Assembly (NCBI GenBank): GCA_030154185.1
Contig: JASKKK010000017.1
Span: forward strand, 1-49,005
Length of the DNA: 49,005 bases
Reading direction: 5' to 3'
DNA from: Desulfuromonadales bacterium
Lineage (GTDB): Bacteria; Desulfobacterota; Desulfuromonadia; Desulfuromonadales; Syntrophotaleaceae
In this document: in pieces, positions 1 through 8,902 of the stretch
Layout of the letters: each line of letters starts with the position of its first letter
How positions within the stretch are numbered: position 1 is the stretch's first letter
Program-made: the position numbers and the translations under genes
Notes under the pieces: model-generated
Database searches by the model: none
Told to the model about the DNA's origin: nothing
Seen by the model: the letters and a program-made list of their open reading frames with translations, nothing else

Positions 1-100
1 CGTTTTCACGATCGGCGTTGACTGTTACGGACTGCATGGATGCCTGGCAACCGGCCAGCAATCCGGCGAGTATCAAGAAAACAACATATCTTTTTACCAT
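1..100 (-). CDS. lipoprotein, N-terminal part only (runs off the window)
   Basis: Seen: an ATG at 100 on the minus strand opens a frame reaching the window edge, coding a short basic start (MVKR), a hydrophobic stretch and a lipobox LLAGC followed by Gln-Ala. This is a type II signal peptide, so the mature protein should be lipidated on Cys18 and anchored to a membrane. An in-frame ATG at 106 is an alternative start. The gene lies 22 bases downstream of the hflX stop on the same strand and is probably co-transcribed with it. Only about 33 residues are visible, so the function cannot be told. Confidence 0.6.
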   Translation of the reverse strand, partial: MVKRYVVFLILAGLLAGCQASMQSVTVNADREN

Positions 101-121
101 GATCATTACATTTATCGGATT

Positions 122-1765
122 TCAGTCCGATCCCTCCATTTCCCTGGGCCAAAAACGCTCTTCAAGCATATTCAGCAGGGGGGCAAAAGTCTTGCGGTCA
201 CGGGCACTTACAGCAATGGCATCGAAACGTCTGCACAATGCGTCGACCTGCGGAGAAGGCACAAGATCCATTTTATTGAACACGATTTGACGGGGTATCC
301 GCCCCAGGTCAAGATCGTCGAGAATTTTTTCCACCGCGCTGATCTGTTCCTCGAAGCGGGGATTGGCCACATCCACCACATGCAAAAGCATATCGGCATC
401 TTCCAGCTCCTCAAGAGTTGCACGAAACGCGCCGACCAGACTTTTGGGAAGCTTGCGTATAAATCCGACCGTATCCGTAATGATGACTTCCCGCTCCATT
501 GGAAAACGCAAGCGCCGGCTGGAGGTATCCAGAGTTGCAAACAACAGGTCCTCGGTGAGCACCTTGCTCTGGGTGAGAGCATTGAGCAGCGTCGATTTTC
601 CTGCGTTGGTATACCCGACGATGGAAATGATGGGCACTCCGGAACGAATCCTGCGCTGCCGCCTCTGCAGACGTCCCTTGGAAAGATTTTTCAATTCGTT
701 TTCCAGGCGGGTTATACGATCGCGGATACGCCGGCGATCGATTTCCAGCTTTGTTTCGCCGGGACCGCGTCCGCCGATACCGCCCATCAGCCGCGAAAAG
801 GCGACTCCTCGCCCGACCAGGCGCGGCAGGATATATTTCAGCTGGGCCAACTCCACCTGCACCTTGCCGTCCCGTGTGTGAGCCCGCCGGGCGAAGATAT
901 CGAGTATCAATTGGGATCGATCGATGACTTTAAGATCAGTCATTTCGGCGATGGCCCGCACCTGCGCCGGTGTGAGATCCTGGTCAAAAATCAGCAGCGT
1001 GGCGCCCTGCTGCAGAGCCCGGATGACAACCTCCCTGGCCTTGCCCTCCCCCATGAGATACCTGGGATTGATCTTGCGCGGCCGCTGGATGAAGCGATCA
1101 AGCACGACAACCTCTGCAGAACGGGCCAATTCGGCCAATTCATCCAGAGAATCTTCCGCCTCGTAACGTGGCTGCTGGCTGACGGAGATCAGAATCCCCT
1201 TCTCCCGGGGATCGGAAAGATCAACAGTCTCGGCGATCTTCGATTCGAGCTCCTGCTCCAGGGAACGTAAAAACGAGCCCAGATCCACATCGAGATCGTA
1301 AACCGAGGCCGCGGCCTCGACCTCGACCTGCTTGCCGTCGGGATTGGGCGGTAACAGATGGGCGTATTCGACGCGCCCCGGAAGCCCATTCTCATCGACT
1401 TCGATACTCACCATCAAATCGAGACAGAGCAGCGCCAGGTCGGTCAGGTCGTCTTCGTTCAAGGACTCGCCGCCAAGGTGCGTATGAATGCAGCGCAAAC
1501 CGCGCAAACCGCTGCGTCCGCGACCATAACCGGACAGGTCGGGTATGACGATCTCCCGGTCGTCACCGACAATCACGTAACGTACGGTACCGCTACGGTC
1601 GATGATCAGGCCGACCTGGCGCCGGATATCCAGGGATTGTTCGGCCAGGTAACGGGCGAGTTCCGGCGTAATGATCCGGTCAGGCGGAACCCGCCGGCGG
1701 TACAGACGTTCCAACGCCTTGACTTGACTGGATTTTAACCCTGTTAAATTACCGTGAACCTGCAT
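122..1765 (-). CDS. hflX: GTPase HflX
   Basis: A 547-residue ribosome-associated GTPase; family members split stalled ribosomes during stress. Seen: an N-terminal extension of about 190 residues, the glycine-rich HflX domain with GRGPGETKLE, a coiled segment, then the G domain with G1 GYTNAGKST, G3 DTVGF and G4 NKMD. The length is above that of E. coli HflX (about 430) and fits the long form with an extra N-terminal domain found in many delta-proteobacteria (family knowledge). The ATG at 1765 is used; a TAGGG element lies just upstream. The fabI terminator separates it from fabI, so it probably has its own promoter or depends on read-through. Identification is secure. Confidence 0.95.
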   Translation of the reverse strand: MQVHGNLTGLKSSQVKALERLYRRRVPPDRIITPELARYLAEQSLDIRRQVGLIIDRSGTVRYVIVGDDREIVIPDLSGYGRGRSGLRGLRCIHTHLGGESLNEDDLTDLALLCLDLMVSIEVDENGLPGRVEYAHLLPPNPDGKQVEVEAAASVYDLDVDLGSFLRSLEQELESKIAETVDLSDPREKGILISVSQQPRYEAEDSLDELAELARSAEVVVLDRFIQRPRKINPRYLMGEGKAREVVIRALQQGATLLIFDQDLTPAQVRAIAEMTDLKVIDRSQLILDIFARRAHTRDGKVQVELAQLKYILPRLVGRGVAFSRLMGGIGGRGPGETKLEIDRRRIRDRITRLENELKNLSKGRLQRRQRRIRSGVPIISIVGYTNAGKSTLLNALTQSKVLTEDLLFATLDTSSRRLRFPMEREVIITDTVGFIRKLPKSLVGAFRATLEELEDADMLLHVVDVANPRFEEQISAVEKILDDLDLGRIPRQIVFNKMDLVPSPQVDALCRRFDAIAVSARDRKTFAPLLNMLEERFWPREMEGSD

Positions 1766-1771
1766 AGGACC

Positions 1772-1804
1772 CTAAAAATAAAAAGGGACCCTTTAAGGGG
1801 TCCC
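1772..1804 (-). terminator. Rho-independent terminator after fabI
   Basis: On the minus strand GGGACCC and GGGTCCC pair around a 6-base loop (1785-1791 with 1798-1804). A T-rich tract of the form TTTTTATTTTT follows. It lies 37 bases past the fabI stop and just before hflX. Confidence 0.85.
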
Positions 1805-1841
1805 TCTATGGATATGCAAACTAAAGCGTCGTCATCCGTTC

Positions 1842-2609
1842 TTAGCCGACCACGAAGTTGAAACCGGCGTCGACATAATGGACCTCACCGGTCACACCGG
1901 TGGCCAGGTCGGACAACATGTAGAGGGCGGATTTGCCGACTTCTTCCTGGGTCACAGTGCGGCGCAGGGGCGCAATCTCATCCATAATGCGCAGTTTTTC
2001 CTTGAACTGTCCTACTGCGGAAGAAGCCAGGGTTTTGATGGGACCGGCAGAAATGGCGTTGACACGAATGTTTTTTTCGCCCAACTCGGCTGCCAGATAG
2101 CGCACGGAAGCCTCCAATGCCGCCTTGGCCACCCCCATGACATTGTAATTCGGCACAGCCCGCTGAGCACCGAGATAGGTGAGGGTAACAATGCTGCCTC
2201 CGTCTTTCATCAACGGAAGCGCTCCACGGGTTACCGCCACCAGCGTGTAGGCGCTGATATCCATCGCCAGCCCAAAGCCATCGCGACTGGTCTGACTGAA
2301 TGAATTTTTAAGGTCCTGGCGATTGGCAAAAGCGACTGCATGAACCACGAAATCGATTTTACCCCACTTTTTCTCGACCTCGGCATACACCGCGTCGATA
2401 TCCTCGTCTTTGGCCAGGTCGCAAGGCAGAATCAGATCCGCATCAACGCTCTCGGCCAAAGGGCGCACACGCTTTTCCAGGGCTTCATTGAGATAGGTAA
2501 AAGCGAGAGTGGCCCCGGCAGCATGAAGTTGTTTGGCGATCCCCCAGGCAATACTGAGTTCGTTCGCCACCCCGAAAATAATGCCGCGTTTGCCAGTCAT
2601 TAGACCCAT
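1842..2609 (-). CDS. fabI: enoyl-[acyl-carrier-protein] reductase (NADH)
   Basis: Catalyses the last reduction of each fatty-acid elongation cycle in the cytoplasm. Seen: 255 residues, the usual FabI length. An SDR-type nucleotide-binding start (GIIFGVANELSIAWGIA) has the FabI-type spacing. The catalytic Tyr and Lys sit in YNVMGVAK, with the second FabI Tyr ten residues before in TYLGAQ. The ATG at 2609 follows a strong AAAGGAGGG ribosome site. A terminator follows the gene, so it appears monocistronic. This is the triclosan-type target class (family knowledge). Confidence 0.95.
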   Translation of the reverse strand: MGLMTGKRGIIFGVANELSIAWGIAKQLHAAGATLAFTYLNEALEKRVRPLAESVDADLILPCDLAKDEDIDAVYAEVEKKWGKIDFVVHAVAFANRQDLKNSFSQTSRDGFGLAMDISAYTLVAVTRGALPLMKDGGSIVTLTYLGAQRAVPNYNVMGVAKAALEASVRYLAAELGEKNIRVNAISAGPIKTLASSAVGQFKEKLRIMDEIAPLRRTVTQEEVGKSALYMLSDLATGVTGEVHYVDAGFNFVVG

Positions 2610-2926
2610 ATTTGTGAGCCCTCCTTTTGAATATAATGAACGATCTTTTTAACAAAATCGTCCGCATTGTTCAAGGAATATATGCACTGACGTTAAAACA
2701 ACTCGGGCACAAAAAGGGTGCACCGACCTTTTTGCCGCAGGTTTCGCCATGCAGAACATCAGCAATTCGATTTCAGCAGGGCATTGTTTTCGGACGATTA
2801 CCCCATAAAAGCGGCGCCCCCTCGACACTGTTTTTGGCGTCAATCCTGCTGTCCCGTGCCGACCAAACCCTTTAAAAGCCAAGAGGTCCGGTCGCAATTG
2901 CACCTGTTTCGCGCCGGCACCGGCTG
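2610..2926. other. intergenic region upstream of fabI, no gene recognised
   Basis: Short open frames exist on both strands, but none has a ribosome site, a recognisable domain or plausible composition. The fabI promoter should lie in the part nearest 2610; no convincing -35/-10 pair was found. The hairpin at 2927-2987 closes the region. Confidence 0.5.
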
Positions 2927-2987
2927 CAGTCTTCGAAGGGATAGCTCAGTACACCAACCCGACCAAATCCTTTCCCCTTGAAGACTG
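2927..2987 (-). repeat. long-armed inverted repeat after a GGDEF-EAL gene
   Basis: CAGTCTTCGAAGGG at 2927-2940 pairs with CCCTTGAAGACTG at 2975-2987, with one bulged base and a loop of about 34. It lies 26 bases past the stop of the 3013-4920 gene. There is no U-tract, so it may stabilise a 3' end rather than terminate. Confidence 0.45.
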
Positions 2988-3012
2988 ATTCTTCAAATAC
3001 AAAGCCTGCGGA

Positions 3013-4920
3013 TCATGATGAAAAAAGGCAGGAAACAGATCGTTCAAAACTACCGCCCATCTCATCTGCCGATTTCGGCGCCCCGAAGAGGTAACCCTGC
3101 ACCAGATCGCACCTCAATTCCTTGAAAAACTCACATTGGCGATGCGTCTGCATGCCTTCGGCAACCGTTTGCATGCCCAAACTTTGTGCCAGTGCGACCA
3201 CGGCCCCCACCAGCTTCGTATCGAGAGAGTTCTCCGGAACATGTCGGGTAAAAACGCGATCGATTTTAAGCTTGGCAAGAGGCAGATGACGTAAATGCGT
3301 CAGCGAGGAAAAACCTTTGCCGAAATCGTCGATGGCAAAACTGACCCCCACCCTGCCCAGCACATCCATCACTTCAATGGCGTGGGCGACATTTTCCATG
3401 ATGGCATCTTCTTTGATCTCGAGTTCCAGCCAGCAAGGCTGTAAACCCGTCTTTACCAGAGCATGAAGCACTTTGGCGGCAAAATCCGCCTGATTGAACT
3501 GTTGGGGCGAGATATTGACCGTGATCACTCTGGGTGGCAGTCCGGCTTTTTGCCAGAAACTGTTCTGCTCGCAGGCCTTTTCCAGAATGCGGTCACCCAA
3601 CTTCAGAATAAGTCCCGTTTTTTCCGCGACCGGGATAAATTCGGCCGGTAAAATTTCCGTGCCGGAGGTATCGCAGAGTCTACCCAATGCCTCAGCGGCT
3701 ACGATATGGCCCGAACGCAAATCGATTTGCGGCAAAAACACCAGATGCAGATCATCGTCCCGTATGGCATGACGCAACATACTTTCCACGCAGTCGGTTT
3801 GTCTGCTGCGGGCTCTCATGGCGCCATTGAAAAACAGAAAACGATTGCCGCCCTGCCGTTTTCCCTCCCGCATGGCGAGGTCGGCTTCTTTCAGGATATC
3901 CTCCGCATCCCCCTGGCCATCCCGCCAAACGGAAATCCCGACGGATGCCGACAACGGAAGGGTATGCCCATCGATTTCCAAAGGCACGGACAGGCTGTCC
4001 AGAAGATGCCGGGCCAGCACCGAGGGCCCCTCCGAATCCTTGATTTCATCGCAAACAATGACAAATTCATCACCACTCAATTTGGCCAGCAGGTCCGATT
4101 CGCGCACCACCTCCCGAAAACGCCCACCAACCTGACAAAGAACCCTGTCGGCACCATCGTGACCGAGAGCATCAACAACCTTTTTGAAACGATCCAGATC
4201 GACCACCAGCAGCGCAAAGTCCCGATCGAACCGATGGCATTTCGCAATCACATGCTTGATGCGATCGAGCAGCATGATGCGATTGGGCAGCCCCGTAAGC
4301 GAATCGTGTTGCGCCAGGTGCTGATAACGCATTTCGCTATGGTGAAGCTTCTGATACGCTTTCTTGAATTCCGTAATATCCATGCCGACGGACTGAAACT
4401 CCACCACCCGACCATCCTGATCGAGGATGGGGGTGTCGCTCCAGCGATGCCAGACTGGGGTGCCTTCGGCAGAAATGGATTGAAATTCGGAATAAACCGT
4501 TTGGGGAGTTTCGAGAATCGAGGCAATCTGCCTATGAAGGTAGGCATGGTAAATCTCGGGAACCTGGTTCAAGAACTTCTGTCCGAGAAGTTGCGACGCC
4601 GACTTGCCGAAAAATCGGCAATAGGCCGGATTGACATAAGTCAGGGTGGTATCGGGCAACCAGCGGATAACCAGTTCAACCTGGTTTTCCACCAAGGCTC
4701 GATAACACTCCCGGTTATGGCAAACGTATTTTTCTGCACACTCCTGTCTGACGGCATCCGATAGCACACCAGTGTCCCTCGTCGAACCTCCGTTCTTCTC
4801 GATAGAATGACATGAGGTCGGCTCAAGAGAAACGTCGGTAATCTCCGTGGAATGGGGAGCATGGTCTGAAGCACCTCCCGACAACCGGCAGTTGGAACCC
4901 CTTTTGGAACTAGAATTCAT
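3013..4920 (-). CDS. PAS-GGDEF-EAL cyclic-di-GMP turnover protein
   Basis: A 635-residue protein with no membrane segment, so probably cytoplasmic. Order: a polar N-terminus of about 70 residues, PAS/PAC at about 73-190, GGDEF at about 200-370 and EAL at about 380-630. The cyclase signature reads SGDEF (282-286), with an upstream RESD that matches the RxxD inhibitory site. The EAL signature is EALGR at 410, and the DDFG and KLKID motifs are kept; the usual AEGVET reads AEGMQT. The first Gly of GGDEF is changed, so cyclase activity is doubtful and the domain may be a regulatory c-di-GMP or GTP sensor for the phosphodiesterase (inference). The ATG at 4920 is preceded by GACGGGAATGAG. It stands alone between two hairpins. 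Confidence 0.85.
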   Translation of the reverse strand: MNSSSKRGSNCRLSGGASDHAPHSTEITDVSLEPTSCHSIEKNGGSTRDTGVLSDAVRQECAEKYVCHNRECYRALVENQVELVIRWLPDTTLTYVNPAYCRFFGKSASQLLGQKFLNQVPEIYHAYLHRQIASILETPQTVYSEFQSISAEGTPVWHRWSDTPILDQDGRVVEFQSVGMDITEFKKAYQKLHHSEMRYQHLAQHDSLTGLPNRIMLLDRIKHVIAKCHRFDRDFALLVVDLDRFKKVVDALGHDGADRVLCQVGGRFREVVRESDLLAKLSGDEFVIVCDEIKDSEGPSVLARHLLDSLSVPLEIDGHTLPLSASVGISVWRDGQGDAEDILKEADLAMREGKRQGGNRFLFFNGAMRARSRQTDCVESMLRHAIRDDDLHLVFLPQIDLRSGHIVAAEALGRLCDTSGTEILPAEFIPVAEKTGLILKLGDRILEKACEQNSFWQKAGLPPRVITVNISPQQFNQADFAAKVLHALVKTGLQPCWLELEIKEDAIMENVAHAIEVMDVLGRVGVSFAIDDFGKGFSSLTHLRHLPLAKLKIDRVFTRHVPENSLDTKLVGAVVALAQSLGMQTVAEGMQTHRQCEFFKELRCDLVQGYLFGAPKSADEMGGSFERSVSCLFSS

Positions 4921-4987
4921 AACTCATTCCCGTCATTATATGGATTTTAGGCGATTAGGGCTAATATCTTTGTCGGCTCTAACGACA

Positions 4988-5029
4988 CAAACAAAAGCCC
5001 ATCTCCAAACGAAGATGGGCTTTTGTTTG
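4988..5029 (-). terminator. strong hairpin terminator after cheV
   Basis: A perfect 17-bp stem (4988-5004 with 5013-5029) has an 8-base loop. The stem ends in A-rich and T-rich arms, so it can work in either direction. It lies 37 bases past the cheV stop and is the most stable hairpin in this part of the window. Confidence 0.85.
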
Positions 5030-5065
5030 CGTACTCTCATTCATGGCGCAACCTAATACAATAAA

Positions 5066-6019
5066 TCAGGCATCATCGATCAAACAAAAACCATCCACCA
5101 GATCGACCAGTGTGGGAATCTGCGGTTTACTTATCCAGGCATCCGCTCCCACCGATTGACATTTGTGGGCCATCTCGTCCGTAATCAAGGATGAGAATAA
5201 AACCACCTTGAAATCCCTGACCCCTATTTCTTCACGCACCCTGCGGCAAAGAGTCAGTCCGTCCATGCGAGGCATTTCAATATCGGTAACCAAAAGCCGG
5301 ACGTGTTTCAAAAACTCCGCTTCCGAGTCTGTCTGTTCCTTGAGACAAAGCAGGCGCTGATAACATTCTTCCCCATCGGCGAACACCTCAACCCTGGAAT
5401 AACCTGCATTGGCCAGCACCTTTTGGATACCGGCACGAATGAGGACCGAATCTTCGGCTACCATCAGACCGATATCCTCGCGAGTTTCAGAAACGCTGTC
5501 GTCCCCCTCGTTCTGACTGAAACTCATATCCATGTCGGAATCGACTTCGGCCAATATGTGCTCAAGATCGACAATCAATATGTCCCGGTCTTCAACATGA
5601 ATGGTACCGGTAAAACGAGGTCGAAACCGTTCGATAAGGGGTGCCATCGGTTCAACACTCTGCCAGTTGACACGATGGATCTGGTTGACGTCTTCGACGA
5701 GGAACCCGGTCACCTTCCGGTTAAACTGACATACCAGGACAATGGCGCGGGCTTCCGCCTCCGGGGCGACAGAAGTACGTTGACGCAGATGGCTGGAAAG
5801 ATCGATAAGCGGGATGGAATCGCCTCGAACCATATACACACCGAGAACCGAGGGCAAGGATTCCGGCATGGCAGTTCGCCTGCCGGGATCGTAGCAGATA
5901 ATTTCCCTCAGCTTCTGGACATTGATACCGAAAGACTGTCCTTCGAGATAAAACTCGAGAATTTCCATTTCATTGGTACCGCTTTCCAGCAGAATATCCT
6001 GCGCTGCATCTCGTTTCAT
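5066..6019 (-). CDS. cheV: chemotaxis coupling protein CheV (CheW-receiver)
   Basis: Couples chemoreceptors to the CheA kinase and allows phosphorylation-dependent adaptation. Seen: an N-terminal CheW-like domain (about residues 15-165) and a C-terminal receiver (about 185-315). The receiver has the acidic pair in MVAEDS, the phospho-acceptor Asp in LLVTDIEMPRMDG, Ser in VLFSS and Lys in ISKP, so it should be competent. An upstream ATG at 6037 exists, but the ATG at 6019 is preceded by GGGGAGAG at the right distance and is preferred (317 residues). No other chemotaxis gene is adjacent. It diverges from the riboswitch-controlled GGDEF-EAL gene. Confidence 0.9.
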   Translation of the reverse strand: MKRDAAQDILLESGTNEMEILEFYLEGQSFGINVQKLREIICYDPGRRTAMPESLPSVLGVYMVRGDSIPLIDLSSHLRQRTSVAPEAEARAIVLVCQFNRKVTGFLVEDVNQIHRVNWQSVEPMAPLIERFRPRFTGTIHVEDRDILIVDLEHILAEVDSDMDMSFSQNEGDDSVSETREDIGLMVAEDSVLIRAGIQKVLANAGYSRVEVFADGEECYQRLLCLKEQTDSEAEFLKHVRLLVTDIEMPRMDGLTLCRRVREEIGVRDFKVVLFSSLITDEMAHKCQSVGADAWISKPQIPTLVDLVDGFCLIDDA

Positions 6020-6345
6020 ATTATTGACTCTCCCCATAGCCGGCTAATGCCATCGGCTCCCCTACACACGCGAAAATCCGCCCGAACATAGCGCAATGGA
6101 AGGGAACCGTACATTGTCAATATTCTGTTTTTCAATGAGGTGTAGGCACCTGTTTTCCTTCGACATCCTAAACATGCAGGAATCGTGTCAAGAACGCCCC
6201 TCCATCTAAAACTTCGATAACCACGCAATCCCGCCATCTACCCGTCGGCACTTTGGGAATGGCTGTCAATTACCAGTCATCTGTAAAAAATTTAATTATT
6301 TTGTTTACTTTTTTATTTCATTGGCTATGCCTGGGCCCAGGCAAA

Positions 6346-6427
6346 TTTTTCGACAATGGCAAACCCGGGGTAACCCGGCGACGCAAAGCCACGGGTCCCC
6401 CAAGGATAGCCGGGTTATCGAAGAAAA
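6346..6427 (+). promoter_or_regulatory. GEMM-I (cyclic-di-GMP-I type) riboswitch aptamer
   Basis: Seen: conserved blocks GGCAAACC (6358-6365), GACGCAAAGCCACGGG (6380-6395) and AGCCGGGTTATCG (6408-6420) in the GEMM-I order. P1 pairs TTTTTCGA (6346-6353) with TCGAAGAAA. P1b is a 5-bp stem CCGGG/CCCGG closed by a GTAA (GNRA) loop. By alignment to Vc2 (from memory) the ligand-contact position 20 is G (6358), the intercalating A47 is 6385 and position 92 is U (6418) instead of the usual C. It lies 156 bases before a GGDEF-EAL gene on the same strand, with a terminator between. The ligand should be c-di-GMP or, given U92, possibly 3',3'-cGAMP. Confidence 0.92.
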
Positions 6428-6464
6428 TGATTTTTATTACTGCATCGCCCCCACACCTCAAGAG

Positions 6465-6507
6465 AAGCATCCTGCCCCTGTCACCTATAGGGAGAGGATG
6501 CTTTTTT
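6465..6507 (+). terminator. riboswitch expression-platform terminator
   Basis: AAGCATCCT (6465-6473) pairs with AGGATGCTT (6495-6503); an inner CCCT/AGGG lengthens the stem and a run of six T follows. It lies 38 bases after the aptamer and 76 bases before the controlled gene, which fits transcriptional attenuation. Whether ligand favours or disrupts it cannot be read without folding. Confidence 0.8.
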
Positions 6508-6582
6508 GTTGGACATTCAAAGGAACGGGAATACATGTAGCTGGATAAATCATTTCAGCGACACTTTTCCAAGGTTCATTTC

Positions 6583-8880
6583 ATGCGGCCAGATTCACTG
6601 CACATCGAATACAGGTACCTTTGCTGTTGCACACTCTCCCTGGCACTGCTTTTTTTGCTCCCGGGGCGGGGAATAGCCGAACAGATCTCGGGCTCCTCTT
6701 TCATTTCCACGATCCACCCGGCATGCCTGTACGCTGCGATGGCCGTCGCCGGGATTTGCGCCCTTTTTATGACCGCCCTGTGGCTTGCCGTAACTAAATA
6801 TAAGCGATCGCTACGCAAGCTGGACGACAAGGAAAAACTCCTGAAAACCATTACCGACTACACCTACGACTGGGAGTTGTGGATCGGAAACAACGGTTCT
6901 ATTTTGTTTTGTTCGCCTGCTTGTGAACGTATCAGCGGATATGCCAGGACGGCGTTTGAAAAACACCCCCATCTGCTGGAGAAAATCGTCCATCCAGAGG
7001 ATGCTCCGCGATACAGGTGCTCTCTTCGAACGGAAGCCCAACAATTCCATGCGTTCCGGATCATCGATCGTAAGGGGAACATTCGTTGGGTGGAGCACCT
7101 GTGTCGCGAAATATACGATGACCGTGGAAACAGCCTGGGCCGACGTTCGACCATCCGGGATATTACCGATCGCAAAACAGCTGAAAACAGGCTTCTTCTG
7201 GCTCACTATGCCATCGACTCATCCAAAAATCCGTTAGCCATGATCTCCATGGAAGGCATTATCACCTATGCCAATCCAGCCATGATGAATCTTTTCGGCT
7301 TTACGTCGTCCCGGGAAATTTTGGGGAAACAGGTTGTTTCCTTGCTGGCGCCTCAACATGAAGAAATGGATATTGTTCAAACCGTCAAAACGGAAGGACA
7401 CTATCGTGAAGAGATGCTCGCTCGAAACAAGCGAGGAGCCTTGTTTGAGCTGGAACTACAAGCCTTTATCACTCGCGATGTCTCAGGAAGCCCCCTGTCC
7501 CTGACCGCCTTTTTCACCGATATCACAACCAAAAAGGCGGACGAGCGAAAAATTAAACAGCTCGCTTTCAGCGATGCCCTGACCGGACTCCCCAACCGCC
7601 TCGCCCTCAAGAAAGATCTCGACCGAACCCTGGCCATGGCCTCCCAGAGCTCCGGAACAGTCGCCGTGCTGATGCTCGATCTCGATGACTTCAAACAGAT
7701 CAACGACACCACCGGTCATGCCAAAGGCGATGAACTGCTCCTGCTCTTAACCTCCCGTTTAAAAAAACAGTTGGGTGAAGCGGACAGCCTGGCAAGACTG
7801 GGAGGGGATGAATTCGTCCTGGTTTTCGCTCAGGTCGATAACACAAACCGGGCTGCCCAGAAAACCCAGCGGATTCTCTCTTGCCTGAGCGACAAGTCCT
7901 TCGATCTGGGCGAAAGTCAGGTGTTCACTTCCGCCAGCATCGGCATCGCACTGTTTCCCCAAAACGGCAAGGATTCCGAGACGTTGCTCAAACACGCCGA
8001 CATGGCCATGTATGAGGCAAAAAAAAGCGGCCGCAATACCTACCGGTTTTTCTCCGACGAACTGCGCCGCAGGACCATCGAACGTCACCAACTGGAAGTC
8101 GGACTACGTCGCGCCCTAAGAAATGAAGAGTTTTTCCTGGTTTACCAGCCCCAGGTCGATCTGCGCACCGGGCAAATCATCGCACTCGAAGCGTTGGTGC
8201 GCTGGCAGCACCCGGAAGCGGGGACTTTGCTGCCAAGCATGTTCATTCCCATAGCAGAGAAAACCGGTCTGATCCATACCCTGGGCGAATGGATATTGCG
8301 TACCGCCTGCCACCAGGCCATGCAGTGGCGACGATCAGGCGTGCCGCCTTTTCGCATGGCGGTAAATCTATCGGCCCAGCAGTTCAAGCAGGCCGATTTG
8401 GTGGAACGCATCGAACAGGTACTGCTATCGTCGGGATTGGAAGCACGCTACCTGGAACTGGAAATTACCGAGAGCGTTTTCATGGAAAATCTCGAAAGTG
8501 CCATCGAAATTCTGGTCGATCTCAAGGCACGCGCCATTCAGATTGCCATCGACGATTTCGGCACCGGTTATTCCTCCCTGAACTACTTGAAAAACTTTCC
8601 CATAGACCGCATCAAAATCGCTCAGGAATTCGTCAGAGATGTCCCTGACGACCACAACGATGCCGCAATTATCGAAACCATCCTGGTCATGGCGGAACGC
8701 CTGGGGCTTAAAGTACTTGCCGAAGGGGTGGAGGTAAAAGAGCAAATGAAGTTTCTGAGAGATAGAAACTGTTTCGAAATGCAGGGGTTCTACTTCTCTC
8801 CCCCGTTGCAGGCGCAACAGATGGAAGACTTATTAAAACAACCCCTCGCTCAGGAATATGCCGTAGGCCTCTGCCCCTGA
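6583..8880 (+). CDS. membrane PAS-PAS-GGDEF-EAL protein under riboswitch control
   Basis: A 765-residue inner-membrane protein for c-di-GMP synthesis and/or breakdown. Seen: two hydrophobic segments (about 11-30 and 49-70) bracket a short periplasmic loop. PAS/PAC 1 spans about 85-200, PAS 2 about 205-320 and GGDEF about 325-490, with an intact GGDEF at 407-411. EAL spans about 500-755 with EALVRW at 536, and NLSAQQF, LEITES, DDFGTGYS, RIKI and AEGVE are all kept. The inhibitory-site position reads GEAD rather than RxxD, so product inhibition is probably absent. Both catalytic domains look active. The ATG at 6583 follows CCAAGG. The GEMM-I leader makes expression depend on a cyclic dinucleotide, a feedback loop. 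Confidence 0.9.
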   Translation: MRPDSLHIEYRYLCCCTLSLALLFLLPGRGIAEQISGSSFISTIHPACLYAAMAVAGICALFMTALWLAVTKYKRSLRKLDDKEKLLKTITDYTYDWELWIGNNGSILFCSPACERISGYARTAFEKHPHLLEKIVHPEDAPRYRCSLRTEAQQFHAFRIIDRKGNIRWVEHLCREIYDDRGNSLGRRSTIRDITDRKTAENRLLLAHYAIDSSKNPLAMISMEGIITYANPAMMNLFGFTSSREILGKQVVSLLAPQHEEMDIVQTVKTEGHYREEMLARNKRGALFELELQAFITRDVSGSPLSLTAFFTDITTKKADERKIKQLAFSDALTGLPNRLALKKDLDRTLAMASQSSGTVAVLMLDLDDFKQINDTTGHAKGDELLLLLTSRLKKQLGEADSLARLGGDEFVLVFAQVDNTNRAAQKTQRILSCLSDKSFDLGESQVFTSASIGIALFPQNGKDSETLLKHADMAMYEAKKSGRNTYRFFSDELRRRTIERHQLEVGLRRALRNEEFFLVYQPQVDLRTGQIIALEALVRWQHPEAGTLLPSMFIPIAEKTGLIHTLGEWILRTACHQAMQWRRSGVPPFRMAVNLSAQQFKQADLVERIEQVLLSSGLEARYLELEITESVFMENLESAIEILVDLKARAIQIAIDDFGTGYSSLNYLKNFPIDRIKIAQEFVRDVPDDHNDAAIIETILVMAERLGLKVLAEGVEVKEQMKFLRDRNCFEMQGFYFSPPLQAQQMEDLLKQPLAQEYAVGLCP

Positions 8881-8902
8881 GATCAACAACCGACACCAAT
8901 CA

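Noticed and set aside
2937..2990. GGGATAGCTCAGT resembles a tRNA D-arm start
   Set aside because: No anticodon arm, no TpsiC arm (GGTTCGAATCC-like) and no acceptor pairing follow; it is the loop side of an inverted repeat.
6483..6494. CTATAGGGAGA looks like the end of a T7 phage promoter
   Set aside because: The upstream half of the T7 promoter is absent and the bases are part of the terminator stem downstream of the riboswitch.
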